NCBI GenBank assembly: GCA_964573155.1
Contig: CAZNIN010000022.1
Span: 1 to 9,670, forward strand
DNA: 9,670 nucleotides
Reading direction: 5' to 3'
Source: JAGQNK01 sp964573155
Lineage (GTDB): Bacteria; Patescibacteriota; Saccharimonadia; Saccharimonadales; JAGQNK01
Of the stretch, positions 1-6,778 are shown piece by piece. The position numbers and the translations under genes are program-made. How positions within the stretch are numbered: the stretch's first letter is position 1; each line of letters opens with the position of its first letter. The notes under the pieces were generated by a model. That model was not told the DNA's origin, did no database searches, and saw only the letters and a list, made by a program, of their open reading frames with translations.

Positions 1-618
1 CTTTTGTTGCTGAGTGAAATAATTGATCTCGTTGACGACGTCTAACAGGGCCTGTGCTCGGACTTTTTTGTCTTCTATCTTTTGCGCGGCGTCATAGGCG
101 TCTTTGATCTTTGACGAGTCGTCGGTCGCTTGAATCATCATCATGGTAGTGCGGAAGCGTTCTTCTGGTGTTTGTTCCAAGTGCTCGACGAGTGGTGATA
201 ACTCCTGTAGAGCCTCTTGTTTAATGTTAAGGAGATCGCCTGGAACTTCGCTTGGCATAACTGAGGCTGTGTCGCTTGATGATAGAGAGTCATCAGAGTC
301 TGTGTCAGCTGTTGGGGCGGTCGTAGCCGGCTCTGGCGCAGCGGAGGAATCGGTGACTGGTTCGGAGACGGTCAAGTTGCCGGGCAGAGTAGGTGAATCC
401 GGTAGCTCGAGCGCACTATCCGCTGAAACGTCCAGTGTGGCGTTCGGCACTGGTTCTGCGGCAGCGCCGTCGTCTGTTGCTGTAGCAGGGGGCTCTGCTG
501 GCGGTGGCGTAAATCCCTGCATATCGGTTGCAGTTGCCGGAGCAGCTGTTGGCTGTACCGCTGCAGTCTCATCTTGGTTTTGGTTTTGCTGTTGGTTGTC
601 GTCGCTATGACCGAACAT
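1..618 (-). CDS. Hypothetical protein, disordered acidic N-terminus plus helical C-terminal part (3' end outside window)
   Basis: I read an open frame of 206 codons from an ATG at 618 down to base 1 with no stop, so the C-terminus lies outside the window. The start is supported by a GGTGGAG Shine-Dalgarno 3 nt before the ATG. Residues 1-125 are low complexity: Gln/Asn-rich at 8-15, then Ala, Pro, Thr and Asp/Ser-rich with an acidic run near 105-116, so probably disordered. Residues 127-206 change to a normal composition predicted as amphipathic helices, with the landmarks LLNIKQEAL, TPEERFRTTMMM and ALLDVVNEINYF. There is no signal peptide or membrane segment, so it is likely cytoplasmic. I do not recognise a named family; the helical part may be a lineage-specific conserved domain. 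The gene is divergent from the isomerase gene. A plus-strand open frame over the same bases is a shadow of its biased composition. Confidence 0.8.
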   Translation of the reverse strand, partial: MFGHSDDNQQQNQNQDETAAVQPTAAPATATDMQGFTPPPAEPPATATDDGAAAEPVPNATLDVSADSALELPDSPTLPGNLTVSEPVTDSSAAPEPATTAPTADTDSDDSLSSSDTASVMPSEVPGDLLNIKQEALQELSPLVEHLEQTPEERFRTTMMMIQATDDSSKIKDAYDAAQKIEDKKVRAQALLDVVNEINYFTQQQK

Positions 619-658
619 ATTCTCCACCCTCTTGATTAACAACTATCAGTTACCAAAC

Positions 659-688
659 AGTATATACCATAAGCATAATCTTCGTGAA
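659..688 (-). promoter_or_regulatory. Putative promoter of the minus-strand gene starting at 618
   Basis: On the minus strand, TATACT (664 to 659) is preceded by TTCACG (688 to 683) with an 18-nt spacer. Transcription would start near 652, giving a leader of roughly 35 nt that includes the Shine-Dalgarno before 618. The -35 match is only partial, so this is a pattern-based call. Confidence 0.4.
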
Positions 689-727
689 GTAAATCTACAT
701 AGTTGCCAGTAGTAGCCGTGTAATTTA

Positions 728-755
728 TTGCGTAACTATACGAGATATATACAAT
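728..755 (+). promoter_or_regulatory. Putative promoter of the isomerase gene, nearly leaderless
   Basis: TTGCGT (728-733) and TACAAT (750-755) are separated by 16 nt. The -10 box ends only 6 nt before the ATG at 762, so the mRNA would begin at or within a couple of bases of the start codon. No Shine-Dalgarno is present in this AT-rich stretch, which fits leaderless translation. Confidence 0.5.
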
Positions 756-761
756 ATAACC

Positions 762-1793
762 ATGATTGATGATCTAAAGTATATTCACGAAAAGGATGCT
801 CAGGATGCGCTTGGCATCGCAGAAAAACAGTGGCAACAATTAACACAGAAGTATGACGTTGCTTTTACGCCACCATCACCAATCCAGAATGTAGTAATCG
901 CTGGTATGGGTGGTTCCGCACTGGCAGCGCAGATAGCAGTTAGTTGGCCAGGCTTGGATGTACCATTCGAGATTGTCAGGGGCTATGATGTGCCATCGTA
1001 CGTCGGCCCTCAAACGCTCTTTGTTGCATCAAGTTATTCTGGTAACACAGAAGAAACATTAGAGGCACTCGTTCAGGCAGAAAAGAGCGGCGCTTTCATC
1101 ATTGTACTTTCATCTGGCGGTAAGTTGGCCGAGATAGCAGAGCAGAAAGGCTACCCATTTTATCGATTGCCTACTGATTTCCAGCCACGGATGGCCGTGT
1201 TTTATAACCTTGCCGCACTTGTGCAAGTATTCGCAACCGCCGGATTGACCGACGGCGAAAAGATTTCTGAGTTGCAGGAAGCAGCGGAGTGGCTCAGAGG
1301 TCAGACTGAGAGCTGGACGGCTGTCGTTCCGGCTGCCAAAAACCAGGCCAAGCAACTTGCGCAGGAGATGATGGGCAAGTCACCGGTGGTGTATTCTGGG
1401 CCAAAACTGTATCCCGCAGCGTATAAATGGAAGATTAGCTTTAATGAAAACGCCAAAAACGTTGCTTGGTGCAACCAGCTGCCGGAGTTTAATCACAATG
1501 AATTTCTCGGTTGGACAAGTCACCCGATCGAGAAGCCGTATGCAGTTATTGATCTTAGAAGTAATTTAGAGTATGCACGTGTACAAAAGCGCTTCGAAGT
1601 TACTGACAGGCTGCTCTCTGGTAAGCGTCCAGCGGCTCATGTCGTAGAAGCACACGGTGACACGCTTATACGACAGTTACTGTGGATCATAACGCTGGGG
1701 GATTTCGTGAGTCTGTATCTGGCGCTACTTAATGGGCTTAACCCAACACCCGTTGATTTAATTGAAAAGCTAAAGAACGCACTCGCGGAGTAG
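762..1793 (+). CDS. Bifunctional phosphoglucose/phosphomannose isomerase (SIS-domain, archaeal-type)
   Basis: A 343-residue protein of the SIS-fold PGI/PMI family, which interconverts glucose-6-phosphate or mannose-6-phosphate with fructose-6-phosphate in the cytoplasm. It shows GMGGSA (48-53) and the SIS phosphosugar-binding segment SSYSGNTEET (90-99). A QPR at 141-143 is followed by the C-terminal half with FNENAK (227-232) and PEFNHNE (241-247). E229 and H245 have the 16-residue spacing of the catalytic Glu/His pair described for the Pyrobaculum enzyme. The C-terminus (LNPTPVDLIEKLK) is typical of the family, and the length is normal. The start is the first ATG after a -10-like box and has no Shine-Dalgarno. 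The gene is followed after 7 nt by the LmbE-type gene, so the two are probably co-transcribed. It may supply hexose-phosphate for glycolysis and surface sugars; whether both activities are present cannot be read from sequence. Confidence 0.93.
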   Translation: MIDDLKYIHEKDAQDALGIAEKQWQQLTQKYDVAFTPPSPIQNVVIAGMGGSALAAQIAVSWPGLDVPFEIVRGYDVPSYVGPQTLFVASSYSGNTEETLEALVQAEKSGAFIIVLSSGGKLAEIAEQKGYPFYRLPTDFQPRMAVFYNLAALVQVFATAGLTDGEKISELQEAAEWLRGQTESWTAVVPAAKNQAKQLAQEMMGKSPVVYSGPKLYPAAYKWKISFNENAKNVAWCNQLPEFNHNEFLGWTSHPIEKPYAVIDLRSNLEYARVQKRFEVTDRLLSGKRPAAHVVEAHGDTLIRQLLWIITLGDFVSLYLALLNGLNPTPVDLIEKLKNALAE

Positions 1794-1800
1794 CTAAGCT

Positions 1801-2532
1801 ATGATGGATGATGTCAGAAGCCTCGGAACAATCCTGGGCATATGGGCGCATCCGGATGATGAGACGTTTTCCAGCGGCGGGTTGGTGACGCTGGCACGAG
1901 CAAACGGCCAGCGCGTCGGCTGCATTACAGCAACTAGAGGTGAAGGTGGCGTCTATCATCCCGAGAAATGGCCAGCTGAGACAATTGTCCAAACACGCAC
2001 CGAAGAGCTAAAAGCAGCGCAAGAGATACTCGGTATTAACGAACACTATTGGTTAGATTTTGTTGATGGTGGATGTGCGGAAGTGAAGGACGATGAAGCT
2101 CTGCGCCGGATTGTGGCAGTTGTGGAATCATTCCAGCCAGATACGATTGTTAGCTTTGCGTCTGATGGTCTCACTGGTCATGATGATCACAGGGCAGTAT
2201 CACGTTGGGCACGTCTAGCAGCTGAACAAGCCAAACGGCCGATACGAGTTTTGTGTTCAGTAATCTCGGCCAATGCGTATGAACACTATTTGCGTGATAT
2301 GGATAGAGAACTGAATATCTTTTTTCATATTAATCAGCCAAACCTGTATACAAAAGGCGAGTGCGATTTGGTATTGGAGCTACCAGATAGTATTTGTCAG
2401 AAAAAGTGCCAAGCACTGCAAGCAATGCCATCTCAGACGGTAGATATGATGAAAAAATTTTCGGTCGAATACATTTGCCGTGCTTTCGCAGACGAGTATT
2501 TCGTTTTAGCGGATCATGAACACACGAACTAA
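1801..2532 (+). CDS. PIG-L/LmbE-family zinc-dependent N-deacetylase
   Basis: A 243-residue protein of the PIG-L/LmbE family (relatives: MshB, BshB, PIG-L), which hydrolyse N-acetyl groups on GlcNAc-type substrates. The family zinc site is visible: HPDDE at 17-21 gives the His and second Asp ligands, and DGLTGHDDHRAVS (122-134) carries the third ligand, H130. The substrate cannot be told from sequence; N-acetylglucosamine conjugates or a lineage-specific sugar are possible. No membrane segment is seen. A GGAG (1787-1790) lies 10 nt before the ATG and inside the end of the upstream isomerase gene, suggesting an operon with it. A second ATG follows immediately at 1804 and could also be the start. 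The TAA stop (2530-2532) overlaps the opposing gene's stop. Confidence 0.9.
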   Translation: MMDDVRSLGTILGIWAHPDDETFSSGGLVTLARANGQRVGCITATRGEGGVYHPEKWPAETIVQTRTEELKAAQEILGINEHYWLDFVDGGCAEVKDDEALRRIVAVVESFQPDTIVSFASDGLTGHDDHRAVSRWARLAAEQAKRPIRVLCSVISANAYEHYLRDMDRELNIFFHINQPNLYTKGECDLVLELPDSICQKKCQALQAMPSQTVDMMKKFSVEYICRAFADEYFVLADHEHTN

Positions 2533-3053
2533 ATCGGAGTTTTCTTGAAGCCAATCAAGTAACCGATGTAGCTAAAAACTAAATGCAGGCCAAAGTAGAG
2601 GATACCGACACGTAATATGTCGCTTAGACTCAAACTGACAAATGGTACCACAGCCAGCAATCCGCCGATTATGTAATCAATCTGGTCGAATGGGAACCAC
2701 TTCTCCCCCGGTTTGACGCCGACTTGGCGTTTGAAAAAGCTTTCGATAGCGTCACCAGCTAGGGCGCCGAAGCCCAGTGCTGCAGTACTAAGTAGAATGA
2801 ATGACGTTGATTCGACACTATAGGTTATAACCCGATATTGAATGAATCCAACAAGAGCTGCAATGAGTGTGCCAAAGACAAGACCACGCCAGGTTTTGTT
2901 GGCGCCAAAAAGCGGTTTGCCGCGATACGTTTTACCGAAATCGATTGGTGTGTTCCAGCGCTTGAGACCTGGCAGGCGACAGGCGAACAGGGGCGCCGCA
3001 TTAGCTATGCCAGCCGGCAAAAAGAACCAAAACGCTGCCCACCACTCACTCAT
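2529..3053 (-). CDS. CarS/DUF46-like membrane CTP:lipid cytidylyltransferase (CDP-archaeol synthase family)
   Basis: A 174-residue integral membrane protein with hydrophobic segments near 5-25, 57-75, 83-100, 128-148 and 150-168. It carries the conserved polar signatures of the CarS (DUF46) family: NTPIDFGKTYRGKPLFGANKT in the first cytoplasmic loop (34-54; K41, R44, G50, K53) and GDAIESFFKRQVGVKPG (100-116) followed by DQIDY (123-127). In archaea CarS makes CDP-archaeol from CTP and an unsaturated ether-linked phosphatidic acid analogue; in bacteria it is related to CdsA. Here I infer a CDP-diacylglycerol-like product because a CDP-alcohol phosphotransferase lies two genes upstream. The start ATG overlaps the stop of the PHP gene as ATGA (3053 to 3050), and GAGGAG (3066 to 3061) is a good Shine-Dalgarno 7 nt away, so the two are probably translationally coupled. 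Confidence 0.85.
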   Translation of the reverse strand: MSEWWAAFWFFLPAGIANAAPLFACRLPGLKRWNTPIDFGKTYRGKPLFGANKTWRGLVFGTLIAALVGFIQYRVITYSVESTSFILLSTAALGFGALAGDAIESFFKRQVGVKPGEKWFPFDQIDYIIGGLLAVVPFVSLSLSDILRVGILYFGLHLVFSYIGYLIGFKKTPI

Positions 3054-3712
3054 TTTTCTGCTCCTCGTTTTCTGACCTTTTTCTTAAGGCGGTTCAGCTT
3101 GGGATAGAGCAAGGCGCGAACACTCGGGCGACCAGTCATTGGAACTCCGTTGTCCATCAGACCGAGCAGTGTGTCTTTGGCTGGCATCGCACTGACCGTC
3201 GTATACGTCGCCCCAAGGCCTTGAAAGCCATGTGCATCGCTGCTGGCAGCGCCAATTTTGCCATTGAGCCTTGTCCATACGACGGCTTGCTCGCTCTTGT
3301 TTTGAAAAAATGCTCGCCCGTTACAAATTTCGATAATATCGATATGATCAACCAACTCATCGAGTATCGCTGGATGCAGGCCTTTGCGAACAGTTTCGAA
3401 AGGGTGTGGGATGTATACGATGCCGCCCTGATCTTTGATGGCACGTATAGTTTCCTGCGGCGTGAGGCCGGGTCTAATGGGCTCGGTCAGGTACAAGCCA
3501 ATAATTTCACCGGCCGAGGTCATAATTTCTTCCCCGACGATGATTGCACCAGGGAGCTTTTGCTGCATCTCGAGTGCGAAATCAATACGGTTGTGGTCTG
3601 TGATGGCGATAGCATCGAGGGCTTTGGAGCTAATTACCTTATGGTATTGTTCAGCGGTGATGCTACCGTCAGGCGAAGCCACAGAGTGAGTATGCAAATC
3701 AATTTTATGCAC
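3050..3712 (-). CDS. PHP-domain metal-dependent phosphoesterase
   Basis: A 220-residue PHP-family protein with the full metal-binding set: HTH (H7, H9), TDHN (38-41), GEE (60-62), HPF (103-105), N131 and SDAH (158-161). The family hydrolyses phosphoesters; close small relatives include histidinol phosphatase, RNase AM/TrpH-like 5'-3' exonucleases and nucleotidases, so the substrate is open. The C-terminus (204-220) is strongly basic, which might favour RNA, DNA or membrane binding. I chose the GTG at 3712 because it places HKIDLHTH directly at the N-terminus as is usual, has GGGAG upstream at 8 nt spacing, and an in-frame TAA lies 12 codons upstream. It sits between the CDP-alcohol phosphotransferase and the CarS-like gene on the same strand, and overlaps the latter by 4 bases. 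Confidence 0.9.
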   Translation of the reverse strand: MHKIDLHTHSVASPDGSITAEQYHKVISSKALDAIAITDHNRIDFALEMQQKLPGAIIVGEEIMTSAGEIIGLYLTEPIRPGLTPQETIRAIKDQGGIVYIPHPFETVRKGLHPAILDELVDHIDIIEICNGRAFFQNKSEQAVVWTRLNGKIGAASSDAHGFQGLGATYTTVSAMPAKDTLLGLMDNGVPMTGRPSVRALLYPKLNRLKKKVRKRGAEK

Positions 3713-3751
3713 GGGCAGGCTCCCAAGCCAAATATGTTCGATGGATTACAC

Positions 3752-4254
3752 TCATGATAGTTTTCGGGTTATCTTGATGAGGCGTTCGAAGGCGGTGTAG
3801 GTTGANNNNNNNNNNNNNNNNNNNNNNNNNNNNNNNNNNNNNNNNNNNNNNNNNNNNNNNNNNNNNNNNNNNNNNNNNNNNNNNNNNNNNNNNNNNNNNN
3901 NNNNNCTATGTTGACGAGCGCAAAAGCGGCGCCGGTGTAGAGTAGGACTTCTTTCATCCGATCAGTGCTGGCATCGAGAAGCATACCGGCACTGCCAGCT
4001 TTTTTCTGTAAACGGGCCAGGGCACCGTCTAGGGCATCGAACAGCCCAAAGACAACGAGTAATAACGCTGCATATCCAAAGTACCCCTGTGCTATAAACC
4101 ATGCGATTGGTACATGCATGAACAAGCCGGTCAAGGTGATGAAGTTAGGTGTAATCCGGCCGCCGCTCACGTCATTGAGCGTTTTGGCGATCCTGTTCAT
4201 AAATGACCGCACTGCGTCGCGAACCGCGTCGAGGAATGCATCTAACGCTTTCAT
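3752..4254 (-). CDS. CDP-alcohol phosphatidyltransferase (PgsA-like), interrupted by assembly gap
   Basis: The visible N-terminal 116 residues (4254 down to 3906) carry the complete CDP-alcohol phosphotransferase signature DG-x2-AR-x8-G-x3-D-x3-D: D76, G77, A80, R81, G90, D94, D98, with D73 just before. The family moves a phosphoalcohol from a CDP-alcohol, for example making phosphatidylglycerol-phosphate or phosphatidylinositol-phosphate, in the membrane. Hydrophobic segments lie near 38-58, 60-76 and 102-116. The run of 100 N (3806-3905) breaks the gene. On the far side the frame STYTAFERLIKITRKLS, ending in TGA at 3754-3752, looks like the genuine family C-terminus, whereas reading straight through 100 N gives an unlikely PTPPSNASSR tail ending at 3769. 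The true gap should therefore be 2 modulo 3 long, not 100. It is the first gene of a minus-strand operon with PHP and CarS-like genes. The ATG has no Shine-Dalgarno and sits 8 nt after TATAAT. Confidence 0.85.
3806..3905. other. Assembly gap (100 N) inside the CDP-alcohol phosphotransferase gene
   Basis: Exactly 100 N, the usual placeholder for a scaffold gap of unknown length. The frames on its two sides agree with a single gene only if the real length is 2 modulo 3. A typical family length of about 190-200 residues suggests roughly 170-200 missing bases. Confidence 0.95.
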
Positions 4255-4262
4255 TGAAGACT

Positions 4263-4268
4263 ATTATA
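4263..4268 (-). promoter_or_regulatory. Putative -10 box of the CDP-alcohol phosphotransferase operon
   Basis: A perfect TATAAT on the minus strand (4268 to 4263) lies 8 nt before the ATG at 4254, so transcription would start at or next to the start codon. No good -35 is seen at 16-18 nt. The stretch TATAATAGTCTTC closely matches the one before the vanY-like gene (12 of 13 bases). Confidence 0.5.
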
Positions 4269-4317
4269 AGCTATCAGACGGAAAAATTATGCAAGGACAG
4301 AGGTGATTTACGCGTGC

Positions 4318-4326
4318 TGCTACAAT
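4318..4326 (+). promoter_or_regulatory. Putative extended -10 promoter of the DUF1361 gene
   Basis: TGCTACAAT (4318-4326) fits an extended -10 (TGn plus TACAAT), which would explain the lack of a recognisable -35. It ends 6 nt before the ATG at 4333, again predicting a leaderless or nearly leaderless mRNA. It supports 4333 over a GTG start at 4303, which lies upstream of this promoter. Confidence 0.5.
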
Positions 4327-4332
4327 AAGGCC

Positions 4333-5025
4333 ATGTCAACCAAAAATAGATTCGGAAAAATATCAGCGGCATATCGACCGGCTTTTATCGCACTGCTAGC
4401 GGCGAATGGCGTGACACTGCTGCTGTTCATACTACGCTCAGCAGAGTCACAGACCGATCGCTATTGGTTCCTAGTTTGGAATTTGTTCCTTGCCTGGTTG
4501 CCGTTACTGTTTGCCTGGGGATTGGTAAAACGTTTGCAGACCTCTGCTTGGTTGAGTTGGCAAAACGTAGGTCTTTCGCTGTTGTGGCTTGGTTTTTTGC
4601 CAAACAGTTTTTATCTGACTACCGATCTTATTCATCTGCACGAAACTGGTGAAGTGAGTTTACTGTACGACATCGTGATGTTTTGTTCGTTTATTTTCAA
4701 CGCTCACATTCTTGGTTTTATGAGCCTGTATCTTGTACATCGTGAATTGGTTCGGCGGTTTGCATATTGGAAGGCGTATCTCGGTATTGCTGGCGTGCTC
4801 TTGGCTTGTGGTTTTGCTATTCATTTGGGGCGCAGCCTGCGTTGGAATAGCTGGGATGTGCTCATTAATCCAGCTGGGATACTGTTTGACTTGTCGGACC
4901 GAGTGGTGAATCCGGCAGCACATCCGCAATCGTTTGTGACGACAGTGACGTTTTTTTTGCTCCTCATGAGTACCTACGCGGTGATTTGGGAGTTATCGCA
5001 GGCGCTTGAAAGCAAGCGTAAGTAG
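4333..5025 (+). CDS. DUF1361 family integral membrane protein
   Basis: A 230-residue polytopic membrane protein with hydrophobic segments near 16-35, 45-66, 78-92, 113-136, 148-166 and 202-220. It carries the conserved polar motifs of DUF1361: FLPNSFYLTTDLIHL (88-102), with the Pro-Asn and Thr-Asp pairs, and GRSLRWNSWD (166-175), followed by NP at 179-180. The family has no established function; the conserved Asn, Asp, His and Arg residues next to membrane segments suggest an active site or transport path, but this is inference. A GTG at 4303 would add ten residues (beginning VIYACCYN), with a weak AAGGA upstream. I prefer the ATG at 4333 because the predicted -10 box lies between the two and the extension does not look family-like. 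It is divergent from the CDP-alcohol phosphotransferase gene and 33 nt before argS. Confidence 0.85.
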   Translation: MSTKNRFGKISAAYRPAFIALLAANGVTLLLFILRSAESQTDRYWFLVWNLFLAWLPLLFAWGLVKRLQTSAWLSWQNVGLSLLWLGFLPNSFYLTTDLIHLHETGEVSLLYDIVMFCSFIFNAHILGFMSLYLVHRELVRRFAYWKAYLGIAGVLLACGFAIHLGRSLRWNSWDVLINPAGILFDLSDRVVNPAAHPQSFVTTVTFFLLLMSTYAVIWELSQALESKRK

Positions 5026-5045
5026 CAAAAACCGCCTAACAGGGG

Positions 5046-5051
5046 TAAAAT
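5046..5051 (+). promoter_or_regulatory. Possible -10 box before argS
   Basis: TAAAAT ends 7 nt before the argS ATG at 5059, the same spacing as at other unit-heading genes here. No -35 or TGn extension is evident, and AGGGG at 5041-5045 is too far (13 nt) for a normal Shine-Dalgarno. Weak on its own; supported mainly by the repeated pattern. Confidence 0.35.
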
Positions 5052-5058
5052 AGGTTTA

Positions 5059-6732
5059 ATGAAAGATACGCTTACTCAGGCCGTTCAGGCCGCTTGCCAA
5101 GAGTTGTTCAATGTCGAAGTGAAGATTGAGCTGACGCGACCGGATGAACAATTTGGTGATTTTGCGACCAATGCAGCCCTGCAGCTTGCAAAAAAAGTAG
5201 GTAAAGATCCTCGTACAGTAGCAGAATCGCTGGCACTTATACTTCGTGACAAGCTATCAGACGAAGTGGTCGACATCATGGTTGCCGGTCCTGGGTTTTT
5301 AAATATTAAACTTTCCGATCAGGCGCTTGTGACACTTGCGGACGAGAAGCAGCGCCAGACTATGACCGGACAAAAAGTCATTGTTGAGTATTCTGATCCC
5401 AACCCGTTCAAGCCGCTGCACGCCGGACATCTATACACGACACTAGTTGGTGATATGATCGCACGGCTTGTGGAAAATGCTGGAGCTGAAACAATCAGAA
5501 TAAACTATGGCGGTGACGTAGGTCTGCATGCTGGTAAGTGCATGTGGGCAATTATCAAACAGCTAGGTGGCGAGTTACCGGCAAAATTACATGAGGTCTC
5601 CGAAGCAGAGCGACCAGCTTGGCTCGGTGCCCGGTATGTTGAGGGTAATAGCGCTTATGAGGATGACGAAGCGGCAAAGCAAGAAATAGTCGCCGTGAAC
5701 AAACGCGTATATCAACTGCATGCTGAGAGTGACAAAGATTCACCATTTGCACAAATTTACTGGACTTGCCGGCAATGGAGCTACGATTACTTCGCCGAGC
5801 TCTACAAGCAACTGCAGGTCATGTCGTTTGATCGCTACATACCGGAAAGTGAAGTTACGCAGCTTGGAATACAGACGGTTCAGGAGCAGCTAAAAAAGGG
5901 CGTTTTTGAAGAGAGCGAAGGCGCGGTTATTTTCGATGGTGAAAAAATTGGCCTGCACAAGCGTGTGTTTATCAATTCCGAAGGGTTGCCGACCTATGAA
6001 ACCAAAGACGTGGGTTTAAGCCTGACCAAATGGCAGGATTATCGGTTCGATGAGTCGATTATCATCACCGCTAATGAACAGGCACAATATATGCAAGTGG
6101 TGATTGCCGCCATTAAACAGTTCGCTTCCGAACCGGCCGAGCGAACACGTCACCTGACGCATGGTGTGGTTAAGCTCCAAGGCGGGGTAAAGATGAGTAG
6201 TCGTAAAGGCAACGTAGTGACGGCTCTGGAAATCCTTGAGGCGGCCCGGGAGGCTGGGCTCGAAACTGGCACCAGTCCGAACGAGAGTACAATACTGGCA
6301 GCCGTGAAGTATGCCTTCGCCAAAAGCCGAGTCGGTGGCGATATTATTTATGATCCAAAAGAATCAATTGCGCTCGAAGGCAACAGTGGACCTTACTTGC
6401 AGTACGCTCACGCAAGGGCGAGGAGTATTATGGCAAAGGCGGGCGAGCAAAAAGATATTTCAATCAAAGATTTGCAGCCAGATGAACGATCACTGTTACG
6501 TAAAATGAGTGAATTTGTCGAAGTGGTCGAAAAGGCGACCACCGAACTCATGCCGCATCACATCTGCACATACCTCTACGAATTAGCGCAGGCATTCAAC
6601 AGATTTTACGAAAAAAACCGTGTCATCAACGATCCACGGCAGGACGTAAGATTGCAGCTTGTCGCCAGTTATGCTGATACGCTAAAAAAAGGGTTACAGC
6701 TTCTTGGTATCCACGCTCCTGACAGCATGTAG
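5059..6732 (+). CDS. argS: Arginyl-tRNA synthetase
   Basis: A 557-residue class I aminoacyl-tRNA synthetase that charges tRNA-Arg with arginine in the cytoplasm. The N-terminal additional domain (about 1-85) has FGDFATNAALQLAK (32-45). The catalytic Rossmann fold has PNPFKPLHAGHL (114-125), whose HAGH is the HIGH motif, and INYGGDVGLHAGK (148-160). The second ATP motif, KMSSRKGN, is at 378-385; many ArgRS lack a canonical KMSK lysine, whereas this one keeps it. The anticodon-binding DALR region begins around EGNSGPYLQYAHARARSI (440-457) and ends in the helical C-terminus (AQAFNRFYEKNRV, 510-522). Length is normal for the bacterial family. The synthetase identity is secure; the start fits family length and follows a -10-like box without a Shine-Dalgarno. 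mscL and msrB lie downstream on the same strand. Confidence 0.97.
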   Translation: MKDTLTQAVQAACQELFNVEVKIELTRPDEQFGDFATNAALQLAKKVGKDPRTVAESLALILRDKLSDEVVDIMVAGPGFLNIKLSDQALVTLADEKQRQTMTGQKVIVEYSDPNPFKPLHAGHLYTTLVGDMIARLVENAGAETIRINYGGDVGLHAGKCMWAIIKQLGGELPAKLHEVSEAERPAWLGARYVEGNSAYEDDEAAKQEIVAVNKRVYQLHAESDKDSPFAQIYWTCRQWSYDYFAELYKQLQVMSFDRYIPESEVTQLGIQTVQEQLKKGVFEESEGAVIFDGEKIGLHKRVFINSEGLPTYETKDVGLSLTKWQDYRFDESIIITANEQAQYMQVVIAAIKQFASEPAERTRHLTHGVVKLQGGVKMSSRKGNVVTALEILEAAREAGLETGTSPNESTILAAVKYAFAKSRVGGDIIYDPKESIALEGNSGPYLQYAHARARSIMAKAGEQKDISIKDLQPDERSLLRKMSEFVEVVEKATTELMPHHICTYLYELAQAFNRFYEKNRVINDPRQDVRLQLVASYADTLKKGLQLLGIHAPDSM

Positions 6733-6739
6733 CGTGCTG
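6723..6739 (+). other. Small stem-loop around the argS stop codon
   Basis: CAGCATG (6723-6729) can pair with CGTGCTG (6733-6739), giving 7 pairs including one G-U, with the TAG stop codon's bases (6730-6732) as the 3-nt loop. No U-tract follows, so it is not a standard intrinsic terminator. It could weaken read-through or stabilise an RNA end, or be chance. Confidence 0.3.
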
Positions 6740-6746
6740 GCGGGTG

Positions 6747-6752
6747 TATACT
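6747..6752 (+). promoter_or_regulatory. Possible -10 box before mscL
   Basis: TATACT lies 26 nt before the mscL ATG, leaving a short leader that contains the AAAGGAG Shine-Dalgarno (6765-6771, 7 nt spacing). There is no good -35. It suggests mscL and msrB can be transcribed independently of argS. Confidence 0.35.
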
Positions 6753-6778
6753 ATGGCAAAACCTAAAGGAGACGCCGC

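Noticed and set aside
143..610. Plus-strand open frame of 155 codons rich in Ser, Ala, Val and Gly
   Set aside because: It is antisense to the minus-strand gene starting at 618, whose biased composition keeps the opposite strand open. It has no Shine-Dalgarno and no recognisable domain.
3221..3757. Plus-strand open frame of 178 codons
   Set aside because: It lies antisense across the PHP gene, which has every family motif; its own product resembles nothing and spans the operon junction.
3769..3805. Stop at 3769 as the end of the CDP-alcohol phosphotransferase
   Set aside because: It depends on the placeholder gap being exactly 100 bases; the alternative frame ending at 3752 gives a family-like C-terminus.
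4303..4332. GTG start giving a ten-residue longer DUF1361 protein
   Set aside because: An extended -10 box lies within this stretch, and the added residues are not membrane-protein-like. A weak AAGGA upstream keeps it possible but less likely.
6723..6739. Stem-loop after argS as an intrinsic terminator
   Set aside because: The stem is only 7 pairs and no U-tract follows, so I list it only as a stem-loop.
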